Part shown: piece after piece, positions 1 through 6,205 of the stretch
Layout of the letters: each line of letters starts with the position of its first letter
Position numbering within the stretch: the stretch's first letter is position 1
Source: Salinibacterium sp.
GTDB taxonomy: Bacteria > Actinomycetota > Actinomycetes > Actinomycetales > Microbacteriaceae
Assembly: GCA_004297555.1 (NCBI GenBank)
Contig: SCSV01000381.1
Location: 1 to 8,282 of the forward strand
DNA: 8,282 nucleotides
Direction: 5' to 3'
Translations under genes and position numbers: made by a program
The notes under the pieces: model-generated
The model's database searches: none
What the model was told of the DNA's origin: nothing
What the model saw: only the letters and a program-made list of their open reading frames with translations

Positions 1-16
1 CCACAATTCCACACAT
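1..16 (-). CDS. glmS: Glucosamine-6-phosphate synthase, first codons only (partial)
   Basis: Read leftward from position 16, the codons are ATG TGT GGA ATT GTG followed by G, giving Met-Cys-Gly-Ile-Val and probably Gly. This is the hallmark N-terminus of the class II glutamine amidotransferase domain of GlmS, where Cys2 becomes the N-terminal nucleophile after Met removal. GlmS converts fructose-6-phosphate and glutamine to glucosamine-6-phosphate, the step just before GlmM. The rest of the gene lies outside the window. Other class II amidotransferases such as PurF or AsnB also have an N-terminal Cys-Gly, but the exact MCGIV and the nearby glmM favour GlmS. Five residues are too few for certainty. 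Confidence 0.72.
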
Positions 17-23
17 GGGCTCA

Positions 24-29
24 ATTTTA
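24..29 (-). promoter_or_regulatory. Candidate -10 box for leftward glmS, possibly leaderless
   Basis: The leftward strand reads TAAAAT here, a good actinobacterial TAnnnT -10 box. Only seven bases separate it from the ATG at 16, so a start of transcription at or next to the ATG (a leaderless mRNA) is possible. The hexamer 17 bases further upstream (GCTAAC, 47-52) is a poor -35, and there is no clear Shine-Dalgarno before the ATG. This is a prediction from sequence and spacing only. Confidence 0.4.
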
Positions 30-50
30 GGGTCTACAACCTGCGGGTTA

Positions 51-77
51 GCGCGCCCGGGGAGCCGGGCGGCGCGC
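51..77 (+). other. GC-rich hairpin in the glmS-coaA divergent gap
   Basis: GCGCGC (51-56) plus CCGG (57-60) can pair with CCGG (65-68) plus GCGCGC (72-77), with a GGAG loop and a three-base bulge at 69-71. It ends four bases before the AGGA preceding coaA. It could lie in the coaA 5' UTR and affect ribosome access, or may just reflect local GC richness. There is no U-tract on either strand. Confidence 0.4.
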
Positions 78-93
78 CGATAGGATTGCCTGG

Positions 94-1041
94 ATGTCTG
101 ACCCCGCCATTCCGAACGGCCAACTGTCGCCGTTCGTCGAGATCGATCGGGCAGACTGGGCGGCCCTCGCCCCCACTATGGCGGCCCCGCTCACCCAGGC
201 CGAGGTGGCCGAGGTGCGCGGCCTTGGCGATGAACTCGATCTGCGTGAGATCGCGGAGGTCTACCTCCCGCTCAGCCGATTGCTCAATCTTTATGTCGGC
301 GGCGCGCGGCAATTGCACGCCGCGACCACGGAGTTTCTCGGCGCGAAATCGGCGGGCACACCCTTCGTCATCGGAGTCGCCGGCTCGGTGGCGGTGGGCA
401 AGTCGACGATCTCGCGCGTGCTTCGCGAACTGCTCACGCGCTGGGATGACACTCCCCGGGTCGAACTGGTCACGACCGACGGCTTTCTGCTGCCCAATGC
501 CGAGCTCGAGCGCCTCGGTCTGATGGAGCGCAAGGGCTTTCCCGAGTCCTACGACCGGCGGGCGCTACTGCGCTTCGTCAGCCAAGTGAAGAGCGGAGCC
601 GAGGAAGTGCGCGCTCCTCTTTACTCGCACCTCAAGTACGACATCGTGCGCGGTGAGGAGCTCGTCGTGCGCAAGCCCGATGTGCTCATCGTCGAGGGCC
701 TGAACGTGTTGCAGCCTCCCGCCCCTGGTCACCGCCTCGCCGTGAGCGACCTCTTCGACTTCACTATCTATGTGGATGCCCGCACGAGCGACATTGCTCG
801 CTGGTACGAAGACCGCTTCCTGAGTCTGCAGCGCGGGGCGTTCACCAACCCGCTGTCCTACTTCCACCGCTATGCCGAGCTGGACGAAGCGGAGGCCCGC
901 GGCGTGGCCCGCGAGATTTGGGCGAGAATCAACGCACCGAACCTGGTCAAGAACATTCTGCCGACGCGGGCGCGGGCATCTCTCGTTCTGCGCAAGAACT
1001 CGAATCACGCCGTCTCCAGCGTGCTGCTGCGCAAGATCTAA
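94..1041 (+). CDS. coaA: Type I pantothenate kinase
   Basis: It phosphorylates pantothenate with ATP to give 4'-phosphopantothenate, the first committed step of coenzyme A synthesis, in the cytoplasm. The 315-residue product is of normal length for bacterial type I PanK, a P-loop kinase-fold protein. The Walker A motif GSVAVGKST is at residues 97-105. TTDGFL (127-132) carries the conserved catalytic Asp129. RKGFPESYD (146-154), the PLYSHLKYD segment (175-183) and IVEGLNVLQ (199-207) are also family hallmarks. The ATG at 94 is chosen because AGGA at 82-85 sits eight bases upstream and the protein length fits. It is the only rightward gene in the window, diverges from glmS and converges on glmM, with stop codons overlapping by four bases. 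No convincing coaA promoter was found in the 77 bases shared with glmS. Type II or III PanK is excluded by the Walker A and DGF motifs. Confidence 0.97.
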   Translation: MSDPAIPNGQLSPFVEIDRADWAALAPTMAAPLTQAEVAEVRGLGDELDLREIAEVYLPLSRLLNLYVGGARQLHAATTEFLGAKSAGTPFVIGVAGSVAVGKSTISRVLRELLTRWDDTPRVELVTTDGFLLPNAELERLGLMERKGFPESYDRRALLRFVSQVKSGAEEVRAPLYSHLKYDIVRGEELVVRKPDVLIVEGLNVLQPPAPGHRLAVSDLFDFTIYVDARTSDIARWYEDRFLSLQRGAFTNPLSYFHRYAELDEAEARGVAREIWARINAPNLVKNILPTRARASLVLRKNSNHAVSSVLLRKI

Positions 1042-2408
1042 CGGGTTCGTACACTCAGGCGATCGCGCACGAGCTCGGCGAGTTCGTTCGCGACCTGCTC
1101 GGCGAGTTCGTGCGTCTCGGCCTCGACCATGACGCGCACCATCGGCTCGGTTCCGGATGCCCGCAGCAGCACCCTGCCGTGCTCGCCCAGTTGCGCCTCC
1201 GCAGCGATCACGGCGGCGGCGATGACCGAGTCGGAGTCGAGCGAGTGGAGGTCGACATCCCGAACATTCACGAGAACTTGCGGGTACACGGTCATCACTG
1301 AAGCGAGTTCGGCGATGGTCTTGCCGGTGCGCGCCATCTCCGAAACCAGGTGCAGGCCGGTGAGAATTCCATCGCCAGTGGTCGCGTACTTGGTCATGAT
1401 GACGTGCCCGGATTGCTCTCCACCGAGCGCGAGTTCGTGTTCGGTGAGCGCCTCGAGCACGTAACGGTCGCCGACCGCGGTCTCAAGCATCCGGATGTCA
1501 TGATCGGCCATTGCGCGACGCAAACCCAGATTGCTCATCACGGTTGCGACAAGGGTGCGCTCGGTGAGCGTGCCGCGCTCGGCCATTGCCAGCGCCAGGA
1601 TGGCCATGATCTGGTCACCGTCGACCACCTTGCCCGTCGCGTCGACCGCGAGGCACCGATCGGCGTCGCCGTCGTGCGCGATGCCAATGTCAGCGCCGTG
1701 CTCGACTACGGCCGCGGCGAGGTTGTCGAGGTGTGTGGAGCCGACTCCGTCGTTGATGTTGATGCCGTCGGGGTCCGCGCCGATCAGCGTCACTTGCGCA
1801 CCGGCATCTGTGAAGACTTGCGGGGAGATTCCCGCTGCGGCGCCGTGCGCGCAGTCGAGCACGACGTGCACACCCTCAAGACTGTTCGGCAGCGTCGACA
1901 GCAGGTGCACGACGTAGCGGTCCTCAGCATCCGCGAACCTGCGGATGCGACCGACATCGGCACCTTTCGGCGCGAGCTTGGGTGCAGTGAGGGCTGCCTC
2001 GATGCGATCCTCGACTTCGTCGGGCAGTTTGGCGCCACCCGCCGCGAAGAACTTGATGCCGTTGTCGGGCGCCGGGTTGTGTGACGCCGAGATCATGACG
2101 CCGAAGTCGGCCTTGAAATCGGCGACGAGGAAAGCGAGCGCGGGGGTGGGCACCACTCCGGCGTCGAAGACGTCGACGCCGGAACTCGCCAACCCCGCGG
2201 TCACTGCTGCGTTCAGGAACTCGCCCGAGATACGCGGGTCGCGGGCGAGAACGGCAACCGGGCGGCGCCCCGAGGCGCGCCTACCGTCTGCCATTCGCCC
2301 TCGGCCGAGCACGACGGCCGCCGCTTGGGCCAACCCGAGGGCGAGCTCAACCGTCAGGTCGCCGTTCGCTAACCCGCGAACGCCATCCGTGCCAAAAAGG
2401 CGGGACAT
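1038..2408 (-). CDS. glmM: Phosphoglucosamine mutase
   Basis: It interconverts glucosamine-6-phosphate and glucosamine-1-phosphate, the step between GlmS and GlmU on the way to UDP-GlcNAc for peptidoglycan. The 456-residue protein has all alpha-D-phosphohexomutase signatures. MSRLFGTDGVRG is at the N-terminus. ISASHNP (106-112) carries the phosphoserine, expected at Ser109. The metal-binding DGDADR is at 246-251, the sugar-specificity loop GGEQSGH at 329-335 and the phosphate-binding RASGTEP at 416-422. The ATG at 2408 is chosen because family homology begins there; the frame stays open to 2606 but that part lies within rpsI. The start follows the rpsI stop by 10 bases and has no clear Shine-Dalgarno, so translational coupling to rpsI is likely. 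Its stop overlaps that of the converging coaA. Phosphoglucomutase and phosphomannomutase are less likely given the GlmM-type N-terminus and loop. Confidence 0.97.
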   Translation of the reverse strand: MSRLFGTDGVRGLANGDLTVELALGLAQAAAVVLGRGRMADGRRASGRRPVAVLARDPRISGEFLNAAVTAGLASSGVDVFDAGVVPTPALAFLVADFKADFGVMISASHNPAPDNGIKFFAAGGAKLPDEVEDRIEAALTAPKLAPKGADVGRIRRFADAEDRYVVHLLSTLPNSLEGVHVVLDCAHGAAAGISPQVFTDAGAQVTLIGADPDGININDGVGSTHLDNLAAAVVEHGADIGIAHDGDADRCLAVDATGKVVDGDQIMAILALAMAERGTLTERTLVATVMSNLGLRRAMADHDIRMLETAVGDRYVLEALTEHELALGGEQSGHVIMTKYATTGDGILTGLHLVSEMARTGKTIAELASVMTVYPQVLVNVRDVDLHSLDSDSVIAAAVIAAEAQLGEHGRVLLRASGTEPMVRVMVEAETHELAEQVANELAELVRDRLSVRTR

Positions 2409-2418
2409 GGCTTGCGAC

Positions 2419-2913
2419 TTAGCGCTTCGAGAACTGCGGAGCCTTACGCGCCTTCTTGAGACCGGCCTTCTTGCGCTCCTTGACGCGAGCGTCGCGGCTG
2501 AGGAAGCCCGCCTTCTTGAGCGAGGGACGGTTGTTCTCGGCATCGATCTGGTTGAGCGAACGCGCGATGCCGAGACGCAGTGCGCCGGCCTGGCCGGAAG
2601 GGCCACCGCCGGTGATGCGGGCGATCACGTCGTAGCTTCCGAGAAGGTCGAGCACCTTGAACGGGTCGTTGATCAGCTGCTGGTGCAGCTTGTTCGGAAA
2701 GTACTCGGCGAGTTCGCGGCCGTTGACTGTGATGGTGCCGGCGCCGGGAACGAGACGCACGCGGGCGATGGCCTGCTTGCGACGGCCCACAGCTGCGCCG
2801 GGAACGTTGAGTACGGCGCGAGGTGCCTTCGGGGCGACCTCGACGGGGCTTTCGGTCGAGTAGCTCTCGAGAGCCGACTCGTCCATCTCGATGGAGTCTT
2901 CGATGTTGGCCAA
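2419..2913 (-). CDS. rpsI: 30S ribosomal protein S9 (uS9)
   Basis: It is a protein of the 30S head whose C-terminal tail reaches the P-site tRNA. The 164-residue product has an acidic N-terminal extension (about 1-33, rich in Glu, Asp and Ser), then the S9 core beginning near residue 34. Recognisable blocks are GRRKQAIARVRL (43-54), GGGPSGQAGALRLGIARSL (102-120) and the basic tail ending KAPQFSKR. The extension makes it longer than the roughly 130 residues of E. coli S9; extensions of this kind are common in Actinobacteria. The start is TTG at 2913, not ATG, supported by AAGGA six bases upstream. It lies 36 bases after rplM, the near-universal partner, and 10 bases before glmM. It is probably transcribed from the promoter ahead of rplM. 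Confidence 0.97.
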   Translation of the reverse strand: MANIEDSIEMDESALESYSTESPVEVAPKAPRAVLNVPGAAVGRRKQAIARVRLVPGAGTITVNGRELAEYFPNKLHQQLINDPFKVLDLLGSYDVIARITGGGPSGQAGALRLGIARSLNQIDAENNRPSLKKAGFLSRDARVKERKKAGLKKARKAPQFSKR

Positions 2914-2919
2914 TTTAAG

Positions 2920-2924
2920 TCCTT
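2920..2924 (-). promoter_or_regulatory. Ribosome binding site fixing the TTG start of rpsI
   Basis: The leftward strand reads AAGGA, with six bases between it and the TTG at 2913. No in-frame ATG offers an equivalent match, so this site decides the start. Confidence 0.8.
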
Positions 2925-2949
2925 AGTTCTTCAGCGTGAGCAGCGCGAG

Positions 2950-3396
2950 CTACTGGGCGACCTGGGTGAGGGTGTACGGCTTGGGCTGCTGCGCGGCGTG
3001 CGGGTGCTCGGCACCGGCGTACACCTTGAGCTTCGTCAATTGAGCGCGACCGATCGAGTTCTTCGGCAGCATTCCGCGAACAGCCTTCTCGACTGCACGG
3101 GTCGGGTGCTTCTCCAGCATCTCCGAGTAGGTCGTCGCAGTGAGGCCGCCCGGGTAGCCGGAGTGGCTGTACGCCTTCTTCTCAGCGAGCTTGGAACCGG
3201 TGAGGGCGATCTTCTCGGCGTTGATGACGATGACGAAGTCGCCATTGTCCATGTGCGGCGCGAAGGTCGCCTTGTGCTTGCCGCGCAGAAGAACCGCGAC
3301 GTGGCTTGCCAGGCGACCGAGCACGATGTCGGTTGCGTCGATGATGACCCAGTCGCGCTGGATGTCAGCGGGCTTGGGCGAGAACGTACGAGTCAC
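2950..3396 (-). CDS. rplM: 50S ribosomal protein L13 (uL13)
   Basis: It is an early-assembly protein of the 50S subunit that binds 23S rRNA. The 148-residue product is the usual length. It opens TRTFSPKP, then has the conserved core WVIIDATDIVLGRLAS (16-31) and the L13 signature region from VRGMLPKNSIGR (106-117) through KVYAGAEHPHAAQQP (124-138). The GTG at 3396 is preferred over an in-frame start 15 codons earlier, because family similarity begins at TRTFSPKP and the upstream residues look non-homologous. A weak purine stretch (GAAAG) lies about 10 bases upstream. It is the first gene of an rplM-rpsI-glmM unit behind a clear promoter and a leader of roughly 125 bases, which is long enough for regulation. 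Confidence 0.96.
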   Translation of the reverse strand: MTRTFSPKPADIQRDWVIIDATDIVLGRLASHVAVLLRGKHKATFAPHMDNGDFVIVINAEKIALTGSKLAEKKAYSHSGYPGGLTATTYSEMLEKHPTRAVEKAVRGMLPKNSIGRAQLTKLKVYAGAEHPHAAQQPKPYTLTQVAQ

Positions 3397-3473
3397 AGCT
3401 GTACTGCTTTCTAGTCGAAATGAGGCGTTCGTGAATCCCACTCCGTGGACGTTCTCTCGCGATGCTCGAAAAC

Positions 3474-3520
3474 GGTGCCGGTGGAGGGCTCAAGTTCGGG
3501 TGCCGGCCTGCGCGGGCACC
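3474..3520 (-). promoter_or_regulatory. rplM leader with two alternative pairings
   Basis: GGTGCC at the 5' end of the leader (3515-3520) is perfectly complementary to GGCACC at 3499-3504 (loop of ten bases) and to a second GGCACC at 3474-3479. The pairings exclude each other. This could be an attenuator or protein-binding leader, since L13 or S9 operons are autoregulated in some bacteria. No known leader family was recognised and no folding was computed. Confidence 0.35.
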
Positions 3521-3530
3521 AAGGATCAAG
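3517..3530 (-). promoter_or_regulatory. Conserved box at the transcription start of rplM, shared with infA
   Basis: The leftward strand reads CTTGATCCTTGGTG. The box starts on the last two bases of the -10 and runs through the expected transcription start. It is identical at 13 of 14 positions to the box at 7813-7826, in the same register. Its role is unknown; it could set promoter response during initiation or belong to a leader structure. Confidence 0.6.
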
Positions 3531-3557
3531 AGTAGTGCCGAGGTGGGACCGGGTCAA
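3529..3557 (-). promoter_or_regulatory. Promoter of rplM-rpsI(-glmM)
   Basis: The leftward strand has -35 TTGACC (3552-3557), a spacer of exactly 17 bases and -10 TACTCT (3529-3534). Both match the actinobacterial primary sigma factor pattern (TTGnnn, TAnnnT). Transcription should start around 3520-3523, giving a leader of about 125 bases. It lies just beyond the truA stop (3565), so L13, S9 and GlmM are expressed independently of the infA-rplQ block. Confidence 0.78.
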
Positions 3558-3564
3558 ACGCGCC

Positions 3565-4458
3565 CTAGCCCTCGGTCTCGACCTCCGGTTCGCGGCGGGC
3601 CCGGGTCTGCTCCGCGCGAGCGGCAAGTTCTGAGTCATCCGGGTATCCGACCTCCACAAGCGTCAGGCCGCGCGCCGGCATGACCTTGAACTCGCTCGTG
3701 CGCAGAGATTCAGCACGGATGCCCAACAAACGCTCCCCGTCGAGCTTTGCCTCCCCGACCGAAACCGTCGCCCCGACCAGGGCGCGCACCATGTTGTGGC
3801 AGAAGGCATCGGCTTTGAGCGCGGCAATCAGCACCCCGGTATCGTCGCGCCGCCAGGAGAAGTCCTCGAGCTCGCGGATCGTCGTCGCACCCTCTCGCGC
3901 GCGGCAATACGCGGCCCAGTCGTGCAGCCCGACGAGCGAACGGGCCGCGGCATCCATCGCGCTCTCATCGAGCGGAGCCGGGTACCACACGGTGTGGTTG
4001 CGCAGCAGCGGGTTTCGCATCGCCCTTGCGTCGGCGAGCCGGTATTCGTAGCGCCGCCAGATCGGCGAGAAGCGCGCGTCGAAACCGGGCGGGGCCACGC
4101 TCACCTTCGATACGACGACATCGCTTTGCAACCCGGCGATTCCGTTGAGCCGCTTCGCGAGCGCGGCGGCGGGCTCGGCCCGTTCATGTCGCCCGTGCGG
4201 GGCCGCGAGGTGCTTGAGCTGGGCGGGCGTGAGGTCGAGGTGCGCGACCTGACCGGTGGCGTGCACTCCGGCATCCGTTCGCCCGGCCACCGTCAAGAGC
4301 GGTGGCTCTCCGAATCGGCGGAAGACGGTGGCGAGGGCGGCCTCGAGCTCGCCTTGCACCGTGCGGATGCCCGGCTGCCTGGCCCACCCGGTGAAACCCG
4401 TGCCGTCATAGGCGATGTCGAGCCTGAAACGGATGCTCGACTCGGTCACGGCAGCCAA
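3565..4458 (-). CDS. truA: tRNA pseudouridine(38-40) synthase
   Basis: It isomerises uridines 38-40 in the anticodon arm of many tRNAs to pseudouridine. The 297-residue product is full length. The catalytic Asp62 lies in AGRTDAGVHATGQ (58-70). FDARFSP and RRYEYR (126-140) and the AFCHNMVRALVG block (218-229) are other conserved TruA segments. A charged, Ala-rich insertion (about 86-102) separates conserved parts and looks like a lineage-specific loop. The start is taken as TTG at 4458 because GAGGAG sits seven bases upstream; the GTG three codons later would be 16 bases from that site. The gene follows the rpoA-rplQ unit, as in other Actinobacteria, but a strong terminator separates it from rplQ. 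No consensus promoter was found between the two, so expression by read-through or from an atypical promoter is likely. Confidence 0.96.
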   Translation of the reverse strand: MAAVTESSIRFRLDIAYDGTGFTGWARQPGIRTVQGELEAALATVFRRFGEPPLLTVAGRTDAGVHATGQVAHLDLTPAQLKHLAAPHGRHERAEPAAALAKRLNGIAGLQSDVVVSKVSVAPPGFDARFSPIWRRYEYRLADARAMRNPLLRNHTVWYPAPLDESAMDAAARSLVGLHDWAAYCRAREGATTIRELEDFSWRRDDTGVLIAALKADAFCHNMVRALVGATVSVGEAKLDGERLLGIRAESLRTSEFKVMPARGLTLVEVGYPDDSELAARAEQTRARREPEVETEG

Positions 4459-4465
4459 GTCTAGG

Positions 4466-4471
4466 CTCCTC
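4466..4471 (-). promoter_or_regulatory. Ribosome binding site fixing the TTG start of truA
   Basis: The leftward strand reads GAGGAG, seven bases before the TTG at 4458. This spacing is optimal for the TTG and poor for the GTG at 4449. Confidence 0.75.
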
Positions 4472-4493
4472 GCCCAATCTCGGGAGCGCGGCC

Positions 4494-4560
4494 CTCAGTC
4501 GCAGTCGAAGCTCGGCCAGTACCGAAACTCGGTCAGCGTCGAAGCTGGCCAGAGTCCAAC
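4494..4560 (-). repeat. Imperfect tandem duplication upstream of truA
   Basis: Two adjacent units, 4494-4527 (34 bases) and 4528-4560 (33 bases), match at about 24 of 33 aligned positions. On the plus strand both contain GTCGAAGCT followed by GGCCAG. They fill the space between the rplQ terminator and the truA ribosome binding site. With only two diverged copies, a local duplication is more likely than a functional array. Confidence 0.5.
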
Positions 4561-4572
4561 CCGGGCTTAAAG

Positions 4573-4607
4573 CACGATAGCCCCGCGCAATTCGCGGGGC
4601 CATCGTG
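4573..4607 (-). terminator. Rho-independent terminator of the rpoA-rplQ transcript
   Basis: CACGAT (4573-4578) and GCCCCGCG (4580-4587) pair with CGCGGGGC (4593-4600) and ATCGTG (4602-4607). This makes 14 base pairs with one mismatch and a five-base loop. In the leftward direction the stem starts six bases after the rplQ stop and is followed by CTTTAA, a short T-rich tail typical of high-GC terminators. Confidence 0.85.
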
Positions 4608-4613
4608 ACGGGA

Positions 4614-5162
4614 CTACTTCTCGTCCGAACGTTCGACAGCAACCTCGTCCGCGGCAACCTCGGCCTCGGGAGCTTCGACCTCAGCTGCCTCGGCTTCTGG
4701 AGCCTCGGCTGCGGTCTCCTCGACGACCTCGGCCGGGGCATCCGCTGCAGGCGCAGCCTTCTCGGCGACAGCCGACTTCTTCGCCGACTTGGCCTTCGGG
4801 TTCACCGGCTCGAGCACGAGCTCGATCTGCACCATCGAAGCGTTGTCTCCCTTGCGGAAGCCGAGCTTCGTGATGCGGGTGTAACCACCCTCGCGGTGCT
4901 CGACGAGCGGAGCGATCTCGGTGAAGAGCTCGTGCACGACGCTCTTGTCGCGCAGAATCGACAGCGCGCGACGACGGTTGTGCAGGTCGCCCTTCTTCGC
5001 GAACGTGATCAACCGCTCGGCGACCGGGCGAAGTCGCTTCGCCTTGGTCTCCGTGGTCTTAATGCTCTTGTGGGTGAACAGGGCAGCCGCCAGGTTCGCG
5101 AGCAGCAGGCGCTCGTGGGCTGACCCTCCGCCGAGGCGGGGTCCCTTGGTTGGTGTAGGCAT
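4614..5162 (-). CDS. rplQ: 50S ribosomal protein L17 (bL17) with acidic C-terminal tail
   Basis: It is a 50S subunit protein near the exit tunnel opening. Residues 1-120 are a standard bL17 core: MPTPTKGPRLGGGSAHERLLLANL at the start, then THKSIKTTETKAKRLRP (30-46), RRALSIL (64-70) and GGYTRITKLGFRKGDNASM (92-110). Residues 121-182 form a low-complexity tail. It begins with a short basic stretch (KAKSAKKS), then becomes rich in Ala and Glu with Val and Pro, and is strongly acidic. Core L17 is about 120 residues, so the tail adds about half again; Ala/Glu-rich tails on L17 are common in Actinobacteria. The ATG at 5162 follows rpoA by 40 bases. GGAG lies 11 bases upstream and a closer GGA three bases upstream. 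A terminator follows the stop immediately, so this is the last gene of the block. Confidence 0.97.
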   Translation of the reverse strand: MPTPTKGPRLGGGSAHERLLLANLAAALFTHKSIKTTETKAKRLRPVAERLITFAKKGDLHNRRRALSILRDKSVVHELFTEIAPLVEHREGGYTRITKLGFRKGDNASMVQIELVLEPVNPKAKSAKKSAVAEKAAPAADAPAEVVEETAAEAPEAEAAEVEAPEAEVAADEVAVERSDEK

Positions 5163-5202
5163 TTTTCCAATTTCTCCAGTGAAATGCGTCTAAGCCGGGG
5201 GC

Positions 5203-6198
5203 CTAGTCGTTGGTCTCTTCGTCTTCGTAGCCGCCGTAGAAGTGCGCGCCATCGAATCCGGGAACGCTGTCCTTGAGCGAAAGGCCCATCTCGACGAGCT
5301 TGTCCTTTACCTCGTCGACGGACTTCTGCCCGAAGTTGCGGATGTTCATGAGCTGGGTCTCCGACAGGGCGACAAGTTCGCTCACCGTGTTGATGCCCTC
5401 GCGCTTGAGGCAGTTGTAGCTGCGCACAGAGAGGTCGAGGTCTTCGATCGGCATGCTGAGCTCGCTCGAGAGCACGGCGTCGACGGGAGCCGGGCCGATC
5501 TCGATGCCCTCGGCCGCGCTGTTGAGCTCGCGTGCGAGACCGAACAGTTCGGTGAGGGTGCGACCAGCCGAAGCGACGGCGTCGCGCGGGGTGATCGCGG
5601 ACTTGGTCTCGACATCAACGACCAGGCGGTCGAAGTCGGTGCGCTCACCGGCACGAGTTGCCTCGACGCGGTATGTCACCTTGAGCACGGGCGAGTAGAT
5701 CGAGTCGATCGGAATCTGACCCGCTTCGCTGAACTCGCTGCGGTTCTGGGTTGCCGAGACGTAGCCGCGACCGCGCTCGATGGTCAGCTCGAGTTCGAAC
5801 TTGGCCTTGTCGTTGAGGGTCGCGATGACGAGCTCGGGGTTGTGGATCTCCACGCCTGCCGGAGCCGAAATGTCTGCTGCGGTGACCTCACCAGCGCCCT
5901 GCTTGCGCAGGTATGCCGTGATCGGCTCGTCGTGCTCGCTCGAAACCACGAGGTTCTTGATGTTGAGGATGACCTCGGTGACGTCTTCCTTCACGCCGGC
6001 GACGGTGCTGAACTCGTGCAGCACGCCGTCGATGCGGATGCTCGTGACAGCAGCTCCCGGGATCGAGGAAAGCAGCGTGCGGCGCAGAGAGTTACCGAGC
6101 GTGTAGCCGAAGCCTGGCTCGAGGGGTTCGATGACGAACCGTGAACGGAAATCGGAAATGTTCTCTTCGGCAAGGGTGGGGCGCTGTGCGATGAGCAC
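5203..6198 (-). CDS. rpoA: DNA-directed RNA polymerase subunit alpha
   Basis: The alpha dimer nucleates RNA polymerase assembly and its C-terminal domain contacts UP elements and activators. The 331-residue product has the N-terminal assembly domain (about 1-230), including EPLEPGFGYTLGNSLRRTLLSSIPGAAV (24-51). A linker follows, then the C-terminal domain (about 245-310) with LSVRSYNCLKREGINTV (256-272) and NFGQKSVDEVKDKL (288-301). Arg259 corresponds to the DNA-contacting Arg265 of E. coli. An acidic C-terminus ending YGGYEDEETND follows the domain. The start is GTG at 6198, preceded by AAGGA at seven bases. It is separated from rpsK by 176 bases, unusually wide for this operon and holding two hairpins. 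rpsD, often found here in other bacteria, is absent. rplQ follows after 40 bases. Confidence 0.98.
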   Translation of the reverse strand: MLIAQRPTLAEENISDFRSRFVIEPLEPGFGYTLGNSLRRTLLSSIPGAAVTSIRIDGVLHEFSTVAGVKEDVTEVILNIKNLVVSSEHDEPITAYLRKQGAGEVTAADISAPAGVEIHNPELVIATLNDKAKFELELTIERGRGYVSATQNRSEFSEAGQIPIDSIYSPVLKVTYRVEATRAGERTDFDRLVVDVETKSAITPRDAVASAGRTLTELFGLARELNSAAEGIEIGPAPVDAVLSSELSMPIEDLDLSVRSYNCLKREGINTVSELVALSETQLMNIRNFGQKSVDEVKDKLVEMGLSLKDSVPGFDGAHFYGGYEDEETND

Positions 6199-6205
6199 GG
6201 GTGGT

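Noticed and set aside
81..86. TAGGAT as a -10 box for a leaderless coaA
   Set aside because: It overlaps the AGGA that serves as a plausible ribosome binding site, and there is no -35 17 bases upstream.
2409..2606. 66-residue N-terminal extension of GlmM
   Set aside because: It lies within rpsI in another frame, is Arg/Ser-rich with no homology, and canonical GlmM begins MSRLFGTDGVRG at 2408.
1945..3414. Long rightward open frame of 489 codons opposite glmM, rpsI and rplM
   Set aside because: It spans three recognised genes on the other strand, has no ribosome binding site or family resemblance, and is expected from high-GC codon bias.
4494..4560. Tandem repeat as a possible CRISPR or regulatory array
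   Set aside because: There are only two diverged adjacent units with no spacers; a local duplication explains it.
5242..6144. Rightward 300-codon frame opposite rpoA
   Set aside because: It mirrors rpoA codon structure; its Leu/Asp/Arg-rich product resembles no known protein.
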